From Didymodactylos carnosus (Eukaryota; Rotifera; Eurotatoria; Philodinida; Philodinidae): 64,000 nt of DNA. The notes under the pieces are model-generated. The model was given only the letters and a program-made list of their open reading frames with translations, did no database searches and was not told the DNA's origin. The stretch is taken from positions 16,846 to 80,845 of the forward strand of contig CAJNOQ010000079.1 of assembly GCA_905250885.1 (NCBI GenBank), written 5' to 3'. A program made the position numbers and the translations under genes. Within the stretch, counting starts at the first letter, position 1, and each line of letters begins with the position of its first letter. Below are positions 1 to 13,100 of the stretch, piece after piece.

Positions 1-15
1 TTCTTTAATTTATAG

Positions 16-2124
16 ATGTCCTCTTCTGTTCTAGATCTTGGTATGGCATCATTTTTTCGTCGTATGTCATCGATTGTAAAACAAACACATAAAAATAAAT
101 CGACTGATAATATAACACATGATGAAGAATCTAATGCTGACGATAGTTCACCAACAATTTTGAGGAAACAAATAAAAAATGTAGATTTATCGCCAAAACA
201 TTTATCGTTATCCAAAGAGCAACATTTTCAACAATTACGAAAACGACGATGTAGTGCACCGGTTCTCATGTTACGTCGTCGAGTCGACGCATTAGCAACG
301 TGTGATGAAGATGATGAAATAAATTCATCAAGAAATACTTATGTCGATGCAAATATAAGATTATCGTTAGAGCAAATGCTGCTACAAGGCAAAACACAGC
401 ACATGCTTTATCATCAAACTAAGTCTGGTAAGTATGCAAAAATGTTTATACCTGATAAGTAGTTAGATGTATAATGAATTAGAATCAAGATAATGTATGT
501 GAACTTAGCTTACAAATTGCATATGAACAGTAAATTTGTAAAGCTTCAGCACACCATATCGTCATAAATAAAATGGGAAGCATTGACGGAGTTTATCCCG
601 TCACTGTTTCTGATCTTCGGTATGAACCGTAGGCATTTTAGTGAAAATCATCCGAACTAATATAAACCAAAAGTAAAATTTTTCCACCATAAGAAGTTTT
701 TCAGAGTAGTGTTTATTCTATTAATTGTCTCAGCTTTTGACTTATCTTGAATAGAATGTTTGTTTGTAATAGAGACTCTTTTACAGGGCAGTATTGATGA
801 TTCCTAGTAATCTGATTTGAAAAAATAGAAGATTTATGTTTTTCTCCACGAGTTCACAATATTTCAGACTTTTTTTGTTTTTCATAAGCTGGTATTAGTA
901 GAAATGGAGTATTTATGTTATAGATAAAAAACATTATAATATGTCAGTATTTTTATAGTAAAAAAGTTGAAAATACATTTTTTACTGTAACATCTGTTAT
1001 ATGAGAACAATGGCATCCTTAGAGTTTACAGCGGCATAATTCTGTGGTAAACATTATCAAACAACTATGATAAAAATTTTTAATCCTAAGGAATGTTTTC
1101 CTCTAGGATGATATACAAAACAAGATGGCCATTTTTACCCATTTTCTAAATGTCTAGGTTTTTCGAAATTGAATATCGCGTGACCGGAAAAAAGTTGCTA
1201 GCTGGAATAGTTAAATGCACTATTTGTTTTTCTGCTAGGAATTCAACTTGAAGATCTACGATTTTCATTAAGATTCATCAAAATGTTTATACTTGAAATA
1301 TCTTCGGTTCATATCAAAAATTTAAAACAACGATTGAACATTTTAACATTGTACTTGACTATCAATGACTCTTGAAAACATTATTCTCAAAGTAACTGAC
1401 ATACAATAAATATCATTGCATTTTAAATTTACAGATGATTCGGTTGAACTGGTAGATTGTTTTATTCTAGTACACTTTAAAGAAAAATAGAGTTTCATAA
1501 GAAATTTATGTTATTATAAGATTTTTTATACGAAGTTATTAAAATACTATTTTATCTTAGCGCCTTTTCCTTTTGAAGAACAAAGATGAGACGAAGCGAA
1601 ACAACTACCTATGATTGAAGAGAAACCTAACATAAAATCTAAAACTGTTAATTAAAAAATGAAGGAAATGTTTTCGAATCACAGGAGAAGGTGATCTAAA
1701 CATGGTAATAATCAAGTACCAATTATATGAACGCATTTTTCTTATATATAATTGAGAATGGATTCATTTTTTTGTATAATTTATTCTTCATCTATGAATG
1801 AAAAATAATTGAGAATATTTCAAAAAAGAAAAAGATGTTTCGTTAAAAATAGACAGATATAAATATGTTATTCGACTATTTTTATTTTACTCTAGTTTTT
1901 ATACAAGTAGTTTTAGAGTTTATAATTTGATTGAAGTTTTATTCTTTTTAAAATACAAGTGGATAAATTGCAAATTAAAAACTATAGATTTGAGATCGAA
2001 CGGAAACAAATGATGATCTCTATATCATCGAAATACAGTCTCTTCTTAACAAAGTTCTAATAAATAGTGTTTCTAGCTAGTTATTTACGCTTGTTAAAAT
2101 TGCTCATTAATTCACACTCTCCTC

Positions 2125-2155
<31 letters not shown>

Positions 2156-5100
2156 GCTCTGTCCTATGCCCTAAAGATAAATCAATTTCAACATTTCTTC
2201 TCCATATTTTAATTTATATACACCGGAATTCATGATTTTCTCTATAACAGACTAGCTTATAGTATAGTTAACATTTCTTTTTACTTTCGATTAAATTTCA
2301 TTGAAAAATGTTCACCGTTATTTAATGACATATTATTAAGGCAGGGAAAAAAAAGTTCAAGAAAGAGAGTGGGTGAGAGAAAGAAATAGTTTCCACCATG
2401 CATAGTCAAATGTATCTATCTTTATGAAAAAAAAAAAAAAAGAAATAATTTTTTCACACTTCAATTTTTTTGGAATGCATATAATAGTATGTACTTTATT
2501 TTTATGTTTGCCACTTCTTTCGTTCATTTTGTTTTTGTTCTCTTATTATAATGTTAAGAACTTAAATATAAACTTTTGAACAATAATAACCTACATAAAA
2601 CAACAATAAAAAGGTAGAAGAGTGTATCATATCATTATTTAAAATAATCTTCTACCTGACAAATAAATAATATTTATAAACAGATATAACGACCTATACC
2701 ATTGATTTTCATTCATTTATTTATTAATCCAGTAGAAAGAATCAATTTGTGGTATGATATAAAAACTCAAAAAAATAGTTTACATGAATTTTATTTATTT
2801 ATTTTTATAAAAAAAACAAAAAAACATTCAATTTATCAAAACATATATATAATGGCAAAATTTGGCTCGTTTTTTCGACGTATATTCTCATCTTTTTCAT
2901 CGGATGATAACAACAATAAAAATAATAATAATAACAATAATAATGACGACAACAATGATGTTCAAATGGTTAATAAAAAAATTCAATCAGAATGTGGTAG
3001 TTCGATGATTGAAACAAATTCTAATCATAGTTGTGATGTAATTATTATACCATCGACCAATAATCGAATTGGAAAACAACTAACCATACAAGATAATATT
3101 TCAAATAATTCAAACTATCTTTCCTCATCACTAAGTATTCATAAAAATTCATGTCGTCGTTTAAGTGTACCAAATATTACATCACCATCATCAAATGATA
3201 TTAAAAATCAATTATTAACATCACTTCATCGTTTATCATTATCTTCTCCATCGAAAAATGTTCTTTCATCAACAGCGATTAGTGGAACAACTTCACCATC
3301 TACAAGTTCAATTGCATTATCAAATAGTAATATGTCATCAATCGAGTTTAAAACTGGTATGAAATTATAATTTTATGTTTAGTTATAATTTAAAGACTAA
3401 TTAGTTAATTAGACTATCATTCAATTCATTCATCATTTTCGTTTTATAAAAAAGAAAAAAAAAGAAGAAGGATTATGAGAAAATAAAAATTTTATTCTTT
3501 AAAAAAATATTGGATAAACTCTGTGTATAAAAATTTAACTTTTTTTTTCAAACAGTATCAATCATATTCCATTGAAATTAAAAATGGAAAAAATTTTCCT
3601 TTTCAGTAATCAAACATTGTAGGAGTTTTTTAATTACGAGGTTTTAAATATGAGACTAATATTTTACTAATGCATATTTTATGCTGAATAATCAATAAGA
3701 TTCAGTCTGTTAAATTCCGGATGTATTATAACGCTCGAATCAAAGCTCTTTTTAGCCAGTAACACAGAGTTGTATTAAAAAAATAAGTTTATTTTAGAAA
3801 GAAAATTTCTTTTATTTTTTTGAGCATGAAAACAGGTTAAAAAATTGTTCGTATTCCATAACAAAATCTGTTTTTTTTTTTGTTTTTTTTTGTTTTTTAG
3901 ATAAAAATACTAGATGCTTTTAAAATATAGAGATTAACAGAATGAATGAATAAGAGCTTGCCATCAAATTAAATCGTATCTCATATGTTCTCTTCAATTT
4001 GAGTAAATCAAATGAAAACTGATTATATTTATATTGAAAAAACTTTTTCTCTATTAGTTTTTCTTCTTTTTTTCTTTTTCTTTTTCTCTTCATCTAGAAG
4101 TTTTGTTTTCTCTATAGAAAAGAATTAGTTTATCTCTGTCGATTTACATCTTTGTCAAAGAAAAACATAATTTACTTCTCTATATGTTCCATCATACGTT
4201 AAGTGTTGTTTTTTGAATCCCTCTTTTGTGAAGATAGATGTTCTGCCTCTTCAATTTCGTTTACATATTTTACAACTTATGGATATACTACTGCTTAGAA
4301 AAAATAAAAAAAAAAAAAATCTTATTAACCGAAATAGATCATGAGAGAATAAGAAAAAAGAAAAGAAAAGAAAAAAAGAAAAAAAAACGGAAATTACGCT
4401 TGATGTGTGGAAATAGTCTAGCGAATAGTGCGACAATCAAAAATCTACTAATATCGGAAAGTGTCTTTAAAATTTCTCTTTTTTTTTTCTTTTTTACGTT
4501 TCAAAGAAGAAGAAAAAAACGAAGTAAACAACAATCTAAAAGAAAATTTCATTTTCAAATAATGAAAACAAGACAAAATTTAATTTGATCGATTAATTTT
4601 ACGTATTAGAAAAATATCTAGTGACACTGAGGCATTGGTTTTTCATTAAAAAAAATAAAAAGAGAAGAAAAAAAATATTATAGTATATATAAGTTACACT
4701 GACAAAAGAAAAAAAATGTGATGACATGGAGGTAAAACTCATTTTATCCATTGCATGATATTACTAATTAACAGAAAAATAGATAAATTTGTTAAAAAAA
4801 TAACGAAAAACAAAAAGAAATAAATTTATTTTGATCTGAATTAATTTGACATTGTCCAGATATTCGATCACATAAAAAGAAATTTGAAGAAAATGTTCAC
4901 TAATGATTCGTTCTCTTTTTTCATTCCATATGGGATAAGAAAGTATGTGTACTTTCAAATACCTCGTTCATTGTTTCTAGTGGTATGTAATAATGTTTCT
5001 TCATATTGTTTTCGATATCATTTACGTAATTTGATGTATGCTTCAAGTAAATGACTTGTTTTCTTTCTCTCCGAAATACCAATCCTCTTAACTTTTTCAA

Positions 5101-6883
5101 TAATACTTATAATAGGATAGAGAATCTTTGCTAATATTAATAGTTTTAAAGTTTTTCTTTTCTTCACTTTTGTTCTCTATCACACATGATTACATCACGG
5201 TTCGTCTTCTTGTATGATTAAATTGATAGTTTAACCTATACTTTCTTCTTTTCTTTTCTTTGTTTTTGTAAAATAATTTTACTTTTGTTTTTTATGAATA
5301 TCAAAAAGCCAGAGTTTGATGAAAAAAGATTTTTTTCCATATACGATGACCATTTGTTCGGCTTTGACACCACATATGTAACATCAAGATAGTTGCATGA
5401 CAATGTATCATTGAACATCTATTGATAAAGAAAATAGACTCATAACTTTTTTCAACAAGAGAACGTCTGTTAGAGAAACATTCAGCTCATATGACAATGA
5501 ATAATTAGAAAAATAGAAAGAACTTGTAACTGATGAAGAAACCCATCCAAGTGATACCTTCCGATTTTATTCGTTCATACGTCAATCGATAGAGGGTATC
5601 CAGCTAGTAAAAAACCTAAAAGGATTTTTTCCCATGACTTTTGAAGATCCGATTTTCTGGAAAATCAGTTTTTCAGAAACTCTAAAGAATAACCAAAGCC
5701 TTTCTTAATGAGACATAATTGTAGCCCGCAAATATCTGATTAAAATGAGACAACTTCTGGCTCTACACAATCTTTCTTTGCAAAGTTATAGAATTTACAA
5801 GAAAAGCCTTAAATTAATTTCTTCTTATTTCTGTAGCTTTGAGCTGGCAATTAGGGCTTTTCTTGTTAATTCTATAACTTTGCAAAGAAAGATCGTGTAG
5901 AGCTGGGAGATATTTCGTTTTAATCAGAAATTTGTGGTCTACAATCATGCATTATTGAGAAAAGGTTTTGGTTATTTTTTAAAGTTTCTGAAAAACTGGT
6001 TTTCCAGAAAACCAGATCTTCAAGAGTCATGGGAAAAAATCCTTCTAGGATTTTTACTAGTTCGATACCCTCTATCGATCGACGTATGAACGAACGAAAT
6101 CGGAAGGTATCACTTGGATAGGTTTCCTCATGAGTAAACCATAGGCCAACTAGTGTAACTGTGCTTTTAGGTCTATTGAATGAAGAAAATTTTTTCTTTT
6201 TGTAGATATTTTAATCGTAATGAGTAAGCGTATTTTCTATTACGTATTAAACACTGGAACGTTCGGGGTAAAAAAAGAAGTAATTCATTAACGTTCATTA
6301 ACTATTCTCTAACTTCTAATTATGCGTTTTTTGACGTTCTCTGTATAATAATTAATTTAGTAAAAAAAAAGAAAATAAGAGAGTTATTCGCATTAAGTGT
6401 GAGATGCAGCTTATTATGTTTTTCATATAGACACCTAAACTAGCTGTATCTCTATTATAATCAGATTTATTAATTATTTAAACTAATATAGATATGCATC
6501 TTTTTCCTTCTCATTTTCTCTTTTCGTTCTAAAAAATTTGATGTTGTTATGACAGACTATGAACCTCCTTATTTTTGACCATACACACCATTATTGATTA
6601 TGTGCGGTGAAGAAAAAAAGGATTGTTCCGATGACACTCTAGCTCTCTGCGTAAAAATAGAAAAAAATGAGTAAGAGAAAAAAACACTAACAAAACAAAA
6701 AACGGAAAAATAAAATCTAAAACTGAGAAAAACTCATCAAACAAAGAAGCGTAACGTCACGTAGTCGTCATTTTTTTGAGTCTGATTGTGCGAACTGTGG
6801 TAGGCTATTGCTGTTGTTGTGTAGATAATTCTTTATGGATTCAGTGACACTGATAAAATTCAGACAAGTAAATACCTCTCTCA

Positions 6884-6921
<38 letters not shown>

Positions 6922-8523
6922 ATCTGCTAAATAAACCATACTGATTAACTTTTCTAACAGTCGTTATTGACACTTTTCACTTGTTTACGACTTCCTGTAA
7001 TACGAAGCTTCTTCTTCTATTCTTTTAATTCTAATATGGAATTTTAGAACAATCGTATCTAATTTCATGTCCGGTTTTTTCTATTTTTAGGTACACCACC
7101 AACCGTGCCTTCGCCTCGTTTGAACAACCAATCAAATAATTCACCATCGCCAAATGCTATGAAAGATATTTCTCCGAGTGACACTAATAATCAAATAGAT
7201 AACTCAAGAAAAATGTCTTTACCAAATAGAGGGCGTAGACCATCAATGTTTGATCCCATTGATCCAACAGAATTACAAGCAGCTTTATATGCTACAGCTG
7301 TTGCGGTATGTACACATTTTAAATGGGTTTTGTTTTGAATATGTTGTTAGAAAACATCGCAACTTTCAGCTTTGTAGAACAATACGTTGATCTTCTTTTT
7401 TCTTTATGCTGTAATAAAAATCATTTTATTCAACTAACATCTTTAGAAATCGAATTCTACATCTTGTCAAACTAGCGACGAAGATCAAAAACATGCTTAC
7501 ATTCGATGTTCAATATCGTATGATCGAGATAATGATCAAATTCAAATCGATAATATTTGTTTTGAAAATATTTTTTCACTTGAATCATTAACACCTCAAC
7601 AAGGTCCTCAATATACACCATGTGATCCAACTACAGCCAGTTCATTTTATTGTCGTTTTCGTTTATATCCTGAACGACGTTCGGTATTTCAAACAAAAAT
7701 TATCCGCCATAATCGAACATCTCAATCACATTTATTCGACGATAAATTGACGTTTGAAATGAAACCTGAATTATTGATTAATCATTCAATTGAAATACTG
7801 GTGTATACCATAAGTAAAAATTTCAAAGATGTCAGAGTAGGAACAGCACGCTTTGATTTACACGAACTATATGATAGTGATCGTATTCGAGTTAGAAAAG
7901 TATTAAATGAAACTGACAATAATACAAATCAGGTTAGAAGACAATTGTTATTCATTTTTCAAAAATGTATTTCTTTCTTTCTTTCTTTCTTTTTTTTGTT
8001 TCTAGGATCCGGATCTAGGAGAACTACTGATATCAATGTCGTATTTACCAAGCGCTGGAAAATTGGCCGTAGTCATTATGGAAGCAAAAAATTTACGTCC
8101 ATTGTCAGTTGAAAGCAAAGTATTACCGGGTAACAGCAAACATCATTTTAATAAGTGATTTGCAACTTTCTTTCTATTATGTAAATTAATTGCTCCATTT
8201 TAGACCCGTGTGTTAAAGTCACATTACTTCGCGATGGACGAAAAATAAAACGAAAGAAAACGAGTGTTCAGCGTTCAACAGACAATCCAATGTTCAATGA
8301 AGAGTTAGTATTTGAACTACGTAAAGAAGTTGCTGGTGAAACAATGATTGAAATTCGAATAGTTCATGAATCATTATCATGGAAAGAAAATTTAGGATGT
8401 GTTCTATTTGGCGCATCATCATCAACGGGAAAAACAGAAGAAAATTTATATTGGAAAACTGTACTTGATGGGCAATCGTTGAAGGCCGAATGGCAAATGT
8501 TAAAACCTGCAGTTAACACGTAA
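16..8523 (+). CDS. Synaptotagmin-like tandem C2 protein, isoform using first coding exon A
   Basis: Exons 16-427, 7091-7305, 7447-7932, 8006-8129 and 8204-8523 join in frame to 518 codons plus stop. The N-terminal part is low-complexity and basic. A C2A-like domain lies in exon 7447-7932. A clear C2B lies in the last two exons, with the GELLISMSYLPSAGKLAV start, a DPCVKV strand, the polybasic KIKRKKT stretch, NPMFNEELVFEL, and a C-terminal YWKTVL..EW helix. Synaptotagmins and relatives bind membranes and act in vesicle traffic. The usual acidic calcium ligands are largely missing from both C2 domains, so calcium-independent membrane or protein binding is inferred. There is no obvious transmembrane segment. 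Position 15 looks like a splice acceptor (ttatag), so a 5' untranslated exon may lie to the left; a second Met at 46 is an equally good start. Family assignment is firm, subtype (Syt12/14/16/17-like) is not. Confidence 0.8.
428..2851 (+). other. Intron/upstream region between alternative first exons A and B
   Basis: AT-rich sequence with no convincing coding exon. It holds a CT-rich tract near 2131-2160 and A-runs. It is intronic for isoform A and probably holds the promoter of isoform B. Confidence 0.5.
2852..3356 (+). CDS. Alternative first coding exon B of the synaptotagmin-like gene
   Basis: The ATG at 2852 opens a 505-nt exon ending AAAACTG|gtatga. It leaves the same phase-1 G as exon A (AAGTCTG|gtaagt), so both can splice to the acceptor at 7090/7091, giving G-T-P-P-T at the junction. 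Isoform B would be 549 aa. The exon encodes an early GSFFRR motif, an Asn/Asp homopolymer stretch, a CRRLSVP motif and Ser-rich sequence. Exon A has parallel motifs (ASFFRR, KRRCSAP) in the same order. The frame is open further upstream to 2702, but 2852 is chosen because it gives MAKFGSFFRR, like exon A's GMASFFRR. A separate promoter just upstream is inferred, not seen. Confidence 0.65.
5541..6131. repeat. Fold-back (inverted-repeat) element in a synaptotagmin intron
   Basis: Two arms of roughly 260-270 bp are imperfect reverse complements. The left arm starts near 'ccatccaagtgataccttcc' and the right arm ends near 'ggaaggtatcacttggatag'. Only about 40-50 bp separate them around 5815-5850. 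Matching internal blocks include the 'ctctatcgat' and 'actttgcaaagaaagat' segments. There is no ORF. A non-autonomous fold-back DNA element is the simplest reading. Confidence 0.7.
6885..6918. repeat. (CT)n microsatellite
   Basis: A perfect or near-perfect CT dinucleotide run is visible about 170 bp before the shared synaptotagmin exon. Confidence 0.9.
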
Positions 8524-10163
8524 CTGCTTTCATGAAAAAGTATTTTTTTGCTTGTTTTCTTGATGTTGTTTAAGAATACAGTAATGTCTTATCTATTTTA
8601 TTTTCATTGCAAGTAAAATTTAACGTTTTATCACTCTCTTTTCATTCGAGTTTTTTCGCCTTTGGCATTTTGTGGATAATTGCCACTATTTCGCAACACC
8701 TGCTACTCTTAAACACTGTTTTATTGTGAAGAAGAACAAACAATCATACGGATAAAAAACCTAAAGTAGCTAGATGAACAATATTGCTATGATAAAAGTC
8801 TAATTATTCCTTCAAGATAGTTATCTTGTACTTGCTACGTCGACACACTCAAACTTTAATGTATAGATAATTATATTTTGCTTATTATTTTGAACTAGAT
8901 CTCAGTTTTTCATGCTAAATGACGAGGAAGTGCGAGTCATTATGTCTGAATAGGAGTGTAGAGTGATCATGTAATCGGTTTCATGGACTTAAAAGTGATA
9001 GGATGCCAACTAGATCTAAGATAGCAGAAGGAGAGATGTGAGAAAGATGATGAAATCATACAATTTTTCATTCATTTGATCGAGTCTAAAGGTAACTTCA
9101 ACAGAACAATGCTAATAATAGAAAGAACACACATAATATAAGCCATGCTTCATGCGCTGGAAAGATAATATATTTCCTAAATGCTACATTATGACAAATA
9201 CTGAGCATTAACTATTGCACACAGCTATAGTCAGTGAACAAATCATCCAAGTGAATGAATGTCGAGCAGGTACCCTGCTGTCGGTAATTTCATAAGTACC
9301 CGAGAAATTTTTGGATAATTGAAGATTTTAAGGTACTTTTTTGATATCTGATCAAGTATTCTGATGAAGTATATTCCAGTATTTGATGACCTAAAATGGC
9401 ACCGTAGTGATATATTTTCACATAAGAAAAGCAATTTTTAATTAATTATTTTTAAACAAATTATCTACCAGTGAACACTGTGACACTTTTGTGCGTCAGA
9501 GAACTCTATCTTGTACATGTCAGGAGAGTCTTCTGTGTTTTAGCGAAAAAAACTTTAATATTTTACAAAAATAGGTGGTGTTTATATAATACATCACGCA
9601 AAACAAAACGATGATTTTAACGTCCACAGGTTTAGTGAAACTTTTTCCGTAATTCAATTCTCAATCAGTTTGTTTAGACGTTTAATCGATATTATTACTA
9701 AACATTTTCTATCATACGTTGTATTCAGTACATTCACTAGGGTATCACAATATGTCTCAATTTACATTCATAATGTGCATCGTATGCACCACATAGAGAG
9801 CAATGGTACCCGGAGAATAAGAGAAAAAAGATTAAAATTTCGTAGTTTTCTAAACTTACACTCTTCCTCTCTAAATGATGTGCATGTCGAAGTATCACAA
9901 AAGTCACTTATAATTTCAACAGGAATAATAGAATTTTACTTATAGTGATACTGAATTTAATCTTCTTTCATATTGACATCAAGTGACCAAAAGTAAGTAT
10001 GGCGCTCTCATTTATTCTAGTTGATTAATTTGTTATTGTCATTTGAGAATGCAGTTGTCTTATCAAATCTAATCTAAATTTGAAATTATTCATTCTTCCC
10101 AGACACTTCACTAGACGAATGATTTGAAATTATCAATGATGCGTAGCATATAATCTAAAAGCA
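8524..10163. other. Intergenic region between synaptotagmin-like gene and DNAI2
   Basis: AT-rich, with the synaptotagmin 3' UTR at the left and the DNAI2 promoter/5' UTR at the right. The open frame at 9670-9945 has no recognisable features and is not called. An interspersed repeat copy lies at about 8911-9030. Confidence 0.5.
8911..9030 (+). repeat. Interspersed repeat copy, inverted partner at 15285-15412
   Basis: The block containing 'cattatgtctgaatagg' and 'agagtgatcatgtaatc' matches the reverse complement of about 15285-15412 with scattered differences. The two copies lie in opposite orientation on either side of DNAI2. Confidence 0.55.
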
Positions 10164-13100
10164 ATGGATATTCAATACGTCTATACAAAAAAGAGAAATC
10201 AGTTTGGTAGACCAACAAATTTTTCTGATCGATCGGCCGAAATATTAGCAGAAGTTATCTCAGATCCAAGTTTATTACAAAATTTTTTGTATAAAAATCC
10301 CATTGAACTTGGTGTGCAAAAATCATTTGACTTATCCGAACATGAGGTACAAATTGTCTCAGTGTCTTACATATCAGTTGATTTAGTTTTCTTGTACAGG
10401 TAAATACGGTTCGTTTTGATACAGAATCAAAAGGCATTAATCATACTGAAGGTGACTATTTATTACTGATTGATAATGCAATAATAATTAAATTTGTTCA
10501 TCTCCCAATGTTTTTCAGGTGGATGGCCAAAAGATGTTAACATAACTGAACACGATCAAATAAGGCGATATCGACGAAAAGTTGAGAAAGATGATGCCTA
10601 TTTGAACTCATTGAGTAGATTAGCTAGAGTAAGATCTTCTATTATGTCACTTGTATGATGTAAGTATCAATTTCTTCTTGTTATTATAGGAGCTAGAATT
10701 TGGAATAAAACAGCAAAATTCTATTGATATTTATCAAGAATATTTTCAGAATAAGCTCGATGATTTTGACGAACCATTTTATGCGAAAACAGTGAATTTA
10801 TACAGTTATTATGCAAATGTAAATAAATCAGCAAATCACATTGCATGGCAAGAAGGAAAACGAAAAATAGCCGTCTCCTATTGTAATCTAGATTTTAATT
10901 CACAAACACTTGATGCAATCGATTCATTAGTTTGGGATATGGGTTTGTACTCACCTTATTAAAACTATGTTTTAATATAAAAATTAGTGACTGTTCTGTT
11001 CAGAAAATCCGAATAAGCCAGAGACTGTGTTAAAACCGAATTCACCGTTGACAAGTGTTGAATTTAATCAGAAAGATACTCATCAGTTGTTAGCAGGATG
11101 TCATAATGGGCAAGTTTGTGAGTAATATAAAATATTTGTATAATTATAACATGTCAAAAATTATCCTTAGACAGAAAGAACTCAAAAATTTATTTACAAC
11201 ACAATCACTTTTCCTTATCTGAAATCTTAATTAAAGTTTCCTAATTAAGCTAATGTTGAAGCTAACATTTGTCTACTTGACTACGATGAATCGTTGAAAA
11301 AAGCACAATCACTGCATGTTTTTTGAAACTTTGTTGGAAAACTATCCTTTGGTGATTGCAAATTCGAAATTTATTTGAAAAATGACAATTCATCGCGATC
11401 GCGCCGCTACAACCGCGTTCACCATGCGAACGAATCAAGAAAATTGATTCAGGCTGTCTGATTGGTATCCTCTCGTTTCGTCCCGTATTTTTTAATTAGC
11501 TCTCATTTCGTCTCGTACTTGTTTCGTCCCCGCTCGTTTCGTCCCGTTTATTTTCTATCATTCTACTCATTTTATCCATTTTTTCTATCAACTGTGTACT
11601 AATTAATATTAATATAATTAATTAAGATAACGTAAGAAATTGATACATGCCATATTGATACGTATCAACCTGGACTAGTTTGTTCTCCTAAACCTGGATC
11701 AATAACAATTTAATTTTAATCAAGTCATGTTGTATACTCCATGATAGAGTTTAACTGTTTAACGGAAAAGCTTTTGCAAAGAAACAATACTCATGAATGA
11801 AACAATGGCTAGGGCTGACGGTTTGACCGTTACATTGTTTCATGGACTATAAATTGAACTATCATATGCTCTTCATCGCACCATTTAATACAACAACATT
11901 TATGTAATAATAATAAGTGTAATATTGTTGTTGAACCAAAACGTGCTGTATCGAATTTTGAACAAGCAACATTTAATGCAGTGAGTAACATATTCCCAAA
12001 TTGTAAAATTTCTGGTTGTTTCTTCCAAAGATATGCAACTGGTACTGTGTCTGGAACTGAACTTGTAGTTAAATGTGGCAAATGTATTAATACTGTAAAA
12101 TTACCTGTTTCATTGTAACTCGTAAATAAAATAATAAATGTAACTTATAAAGCTATCAATTTCTTACGTTATCTTAATTAATTATATTAATATTAATTGG
12201 TACACAGTTGATAGAAAAAAACGGATAAAATGAGTAGAATGATAGAAAATAAACGCGACGAAACGAATATGGGACGAAACGAGTGTGGAACGAAACGAGT
12301 GTGGGACGAAACGAGTATGGGACGAAACGAGTGTGGGACGAAACGAGAGGGGACGAAATGAGACGCGACGAAACGAGAGCTAATTAAAAAATATGGGACG
12401 AAACGAGACTAGGTTCTTTTTTGTCCAAATATAATTTTTCACATATTATGCTTATAGCTCATACTCTTGCTCGACTTGTGAAACCTGTCTCAATGTCTGT
12501 GTTCAAGGTATATTTGATTTACGAAAAGGAAATACACCGGTTGAACAATCATTTATTGAAAAGTAAATAACTGAGTTTTGTTTTCTTGTGGATATTGATA
12601 AATATACACAGCCAAGTTTTTCTTTAAACATTCTTGTAGTAGCCATCGTGAATTAGTGAGAAATGCGGTGTGGCTTCAATCAAAATCTGGAACAGAATTT
12701 TTTTCCACTGCTGCTGATGGAAAAGTACTATGATAGTAAATAAACAGTACAAACATTCTCAAGTTCTTTTTTCATTTATCAGATTTATTGGTGGGATACT
12801 AAGAAAATGTCGGAGCCTGTTGATCAATTAATTTTAGATGTTGAGAAGAAAAATCGTCTCGAGTATGCATTGGGAGCTACGTGTCTCGAATATGATTCAA
12901 GTATTGTAAGTAATATAGCTCTTAAGATAATCAAACATTCAACTAACCTCACCTATTTCGAGATAGCCAACAAAATTCATGGTGGGAACAGAAATTGGTC
13001 GTATTCTAGTAAATTCAAATTTTTGATTATACTCGAATATTTATGAAAATATAAATTTATTTAAGTCTTGTACAAGAAAGTCAAAAAGTGATTCAGATCG

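Larger units (their letters stand above)
3357..7090 (+). other. Large intron of the synaptotagmin-like gene
   Basis: Runs from the exon B donor to the acceptor at 7089-7090. The ORFs in 4238-5418 are lysine- or phenylalanine-rich products of poly-A/poly-T and are not credible genes. It contains a fold-back repeat (5541-6131) and a (CT)n microsatellite at about 6885-6918. Confidence 0.6.

Noticed and set aside
4238-4588. Lys/Phe-rich open frame of 116 codons
   Set aside because: Produced by poly-A and poly-T runs within a synaptotagmin intron; no domain or plausible start context.
9670-9945. 91-codon frame before DNAI2
   Set aside because: No recognisable motif; DNAI2 begins independently at 10164 with a conserved N-terminus.
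11830-12081. Minus-strand 83-codon frame inside the MULE element
   Set aside because: The plus-strand frame at 11858-12118 carries the transposase motif, so this is its shadow.
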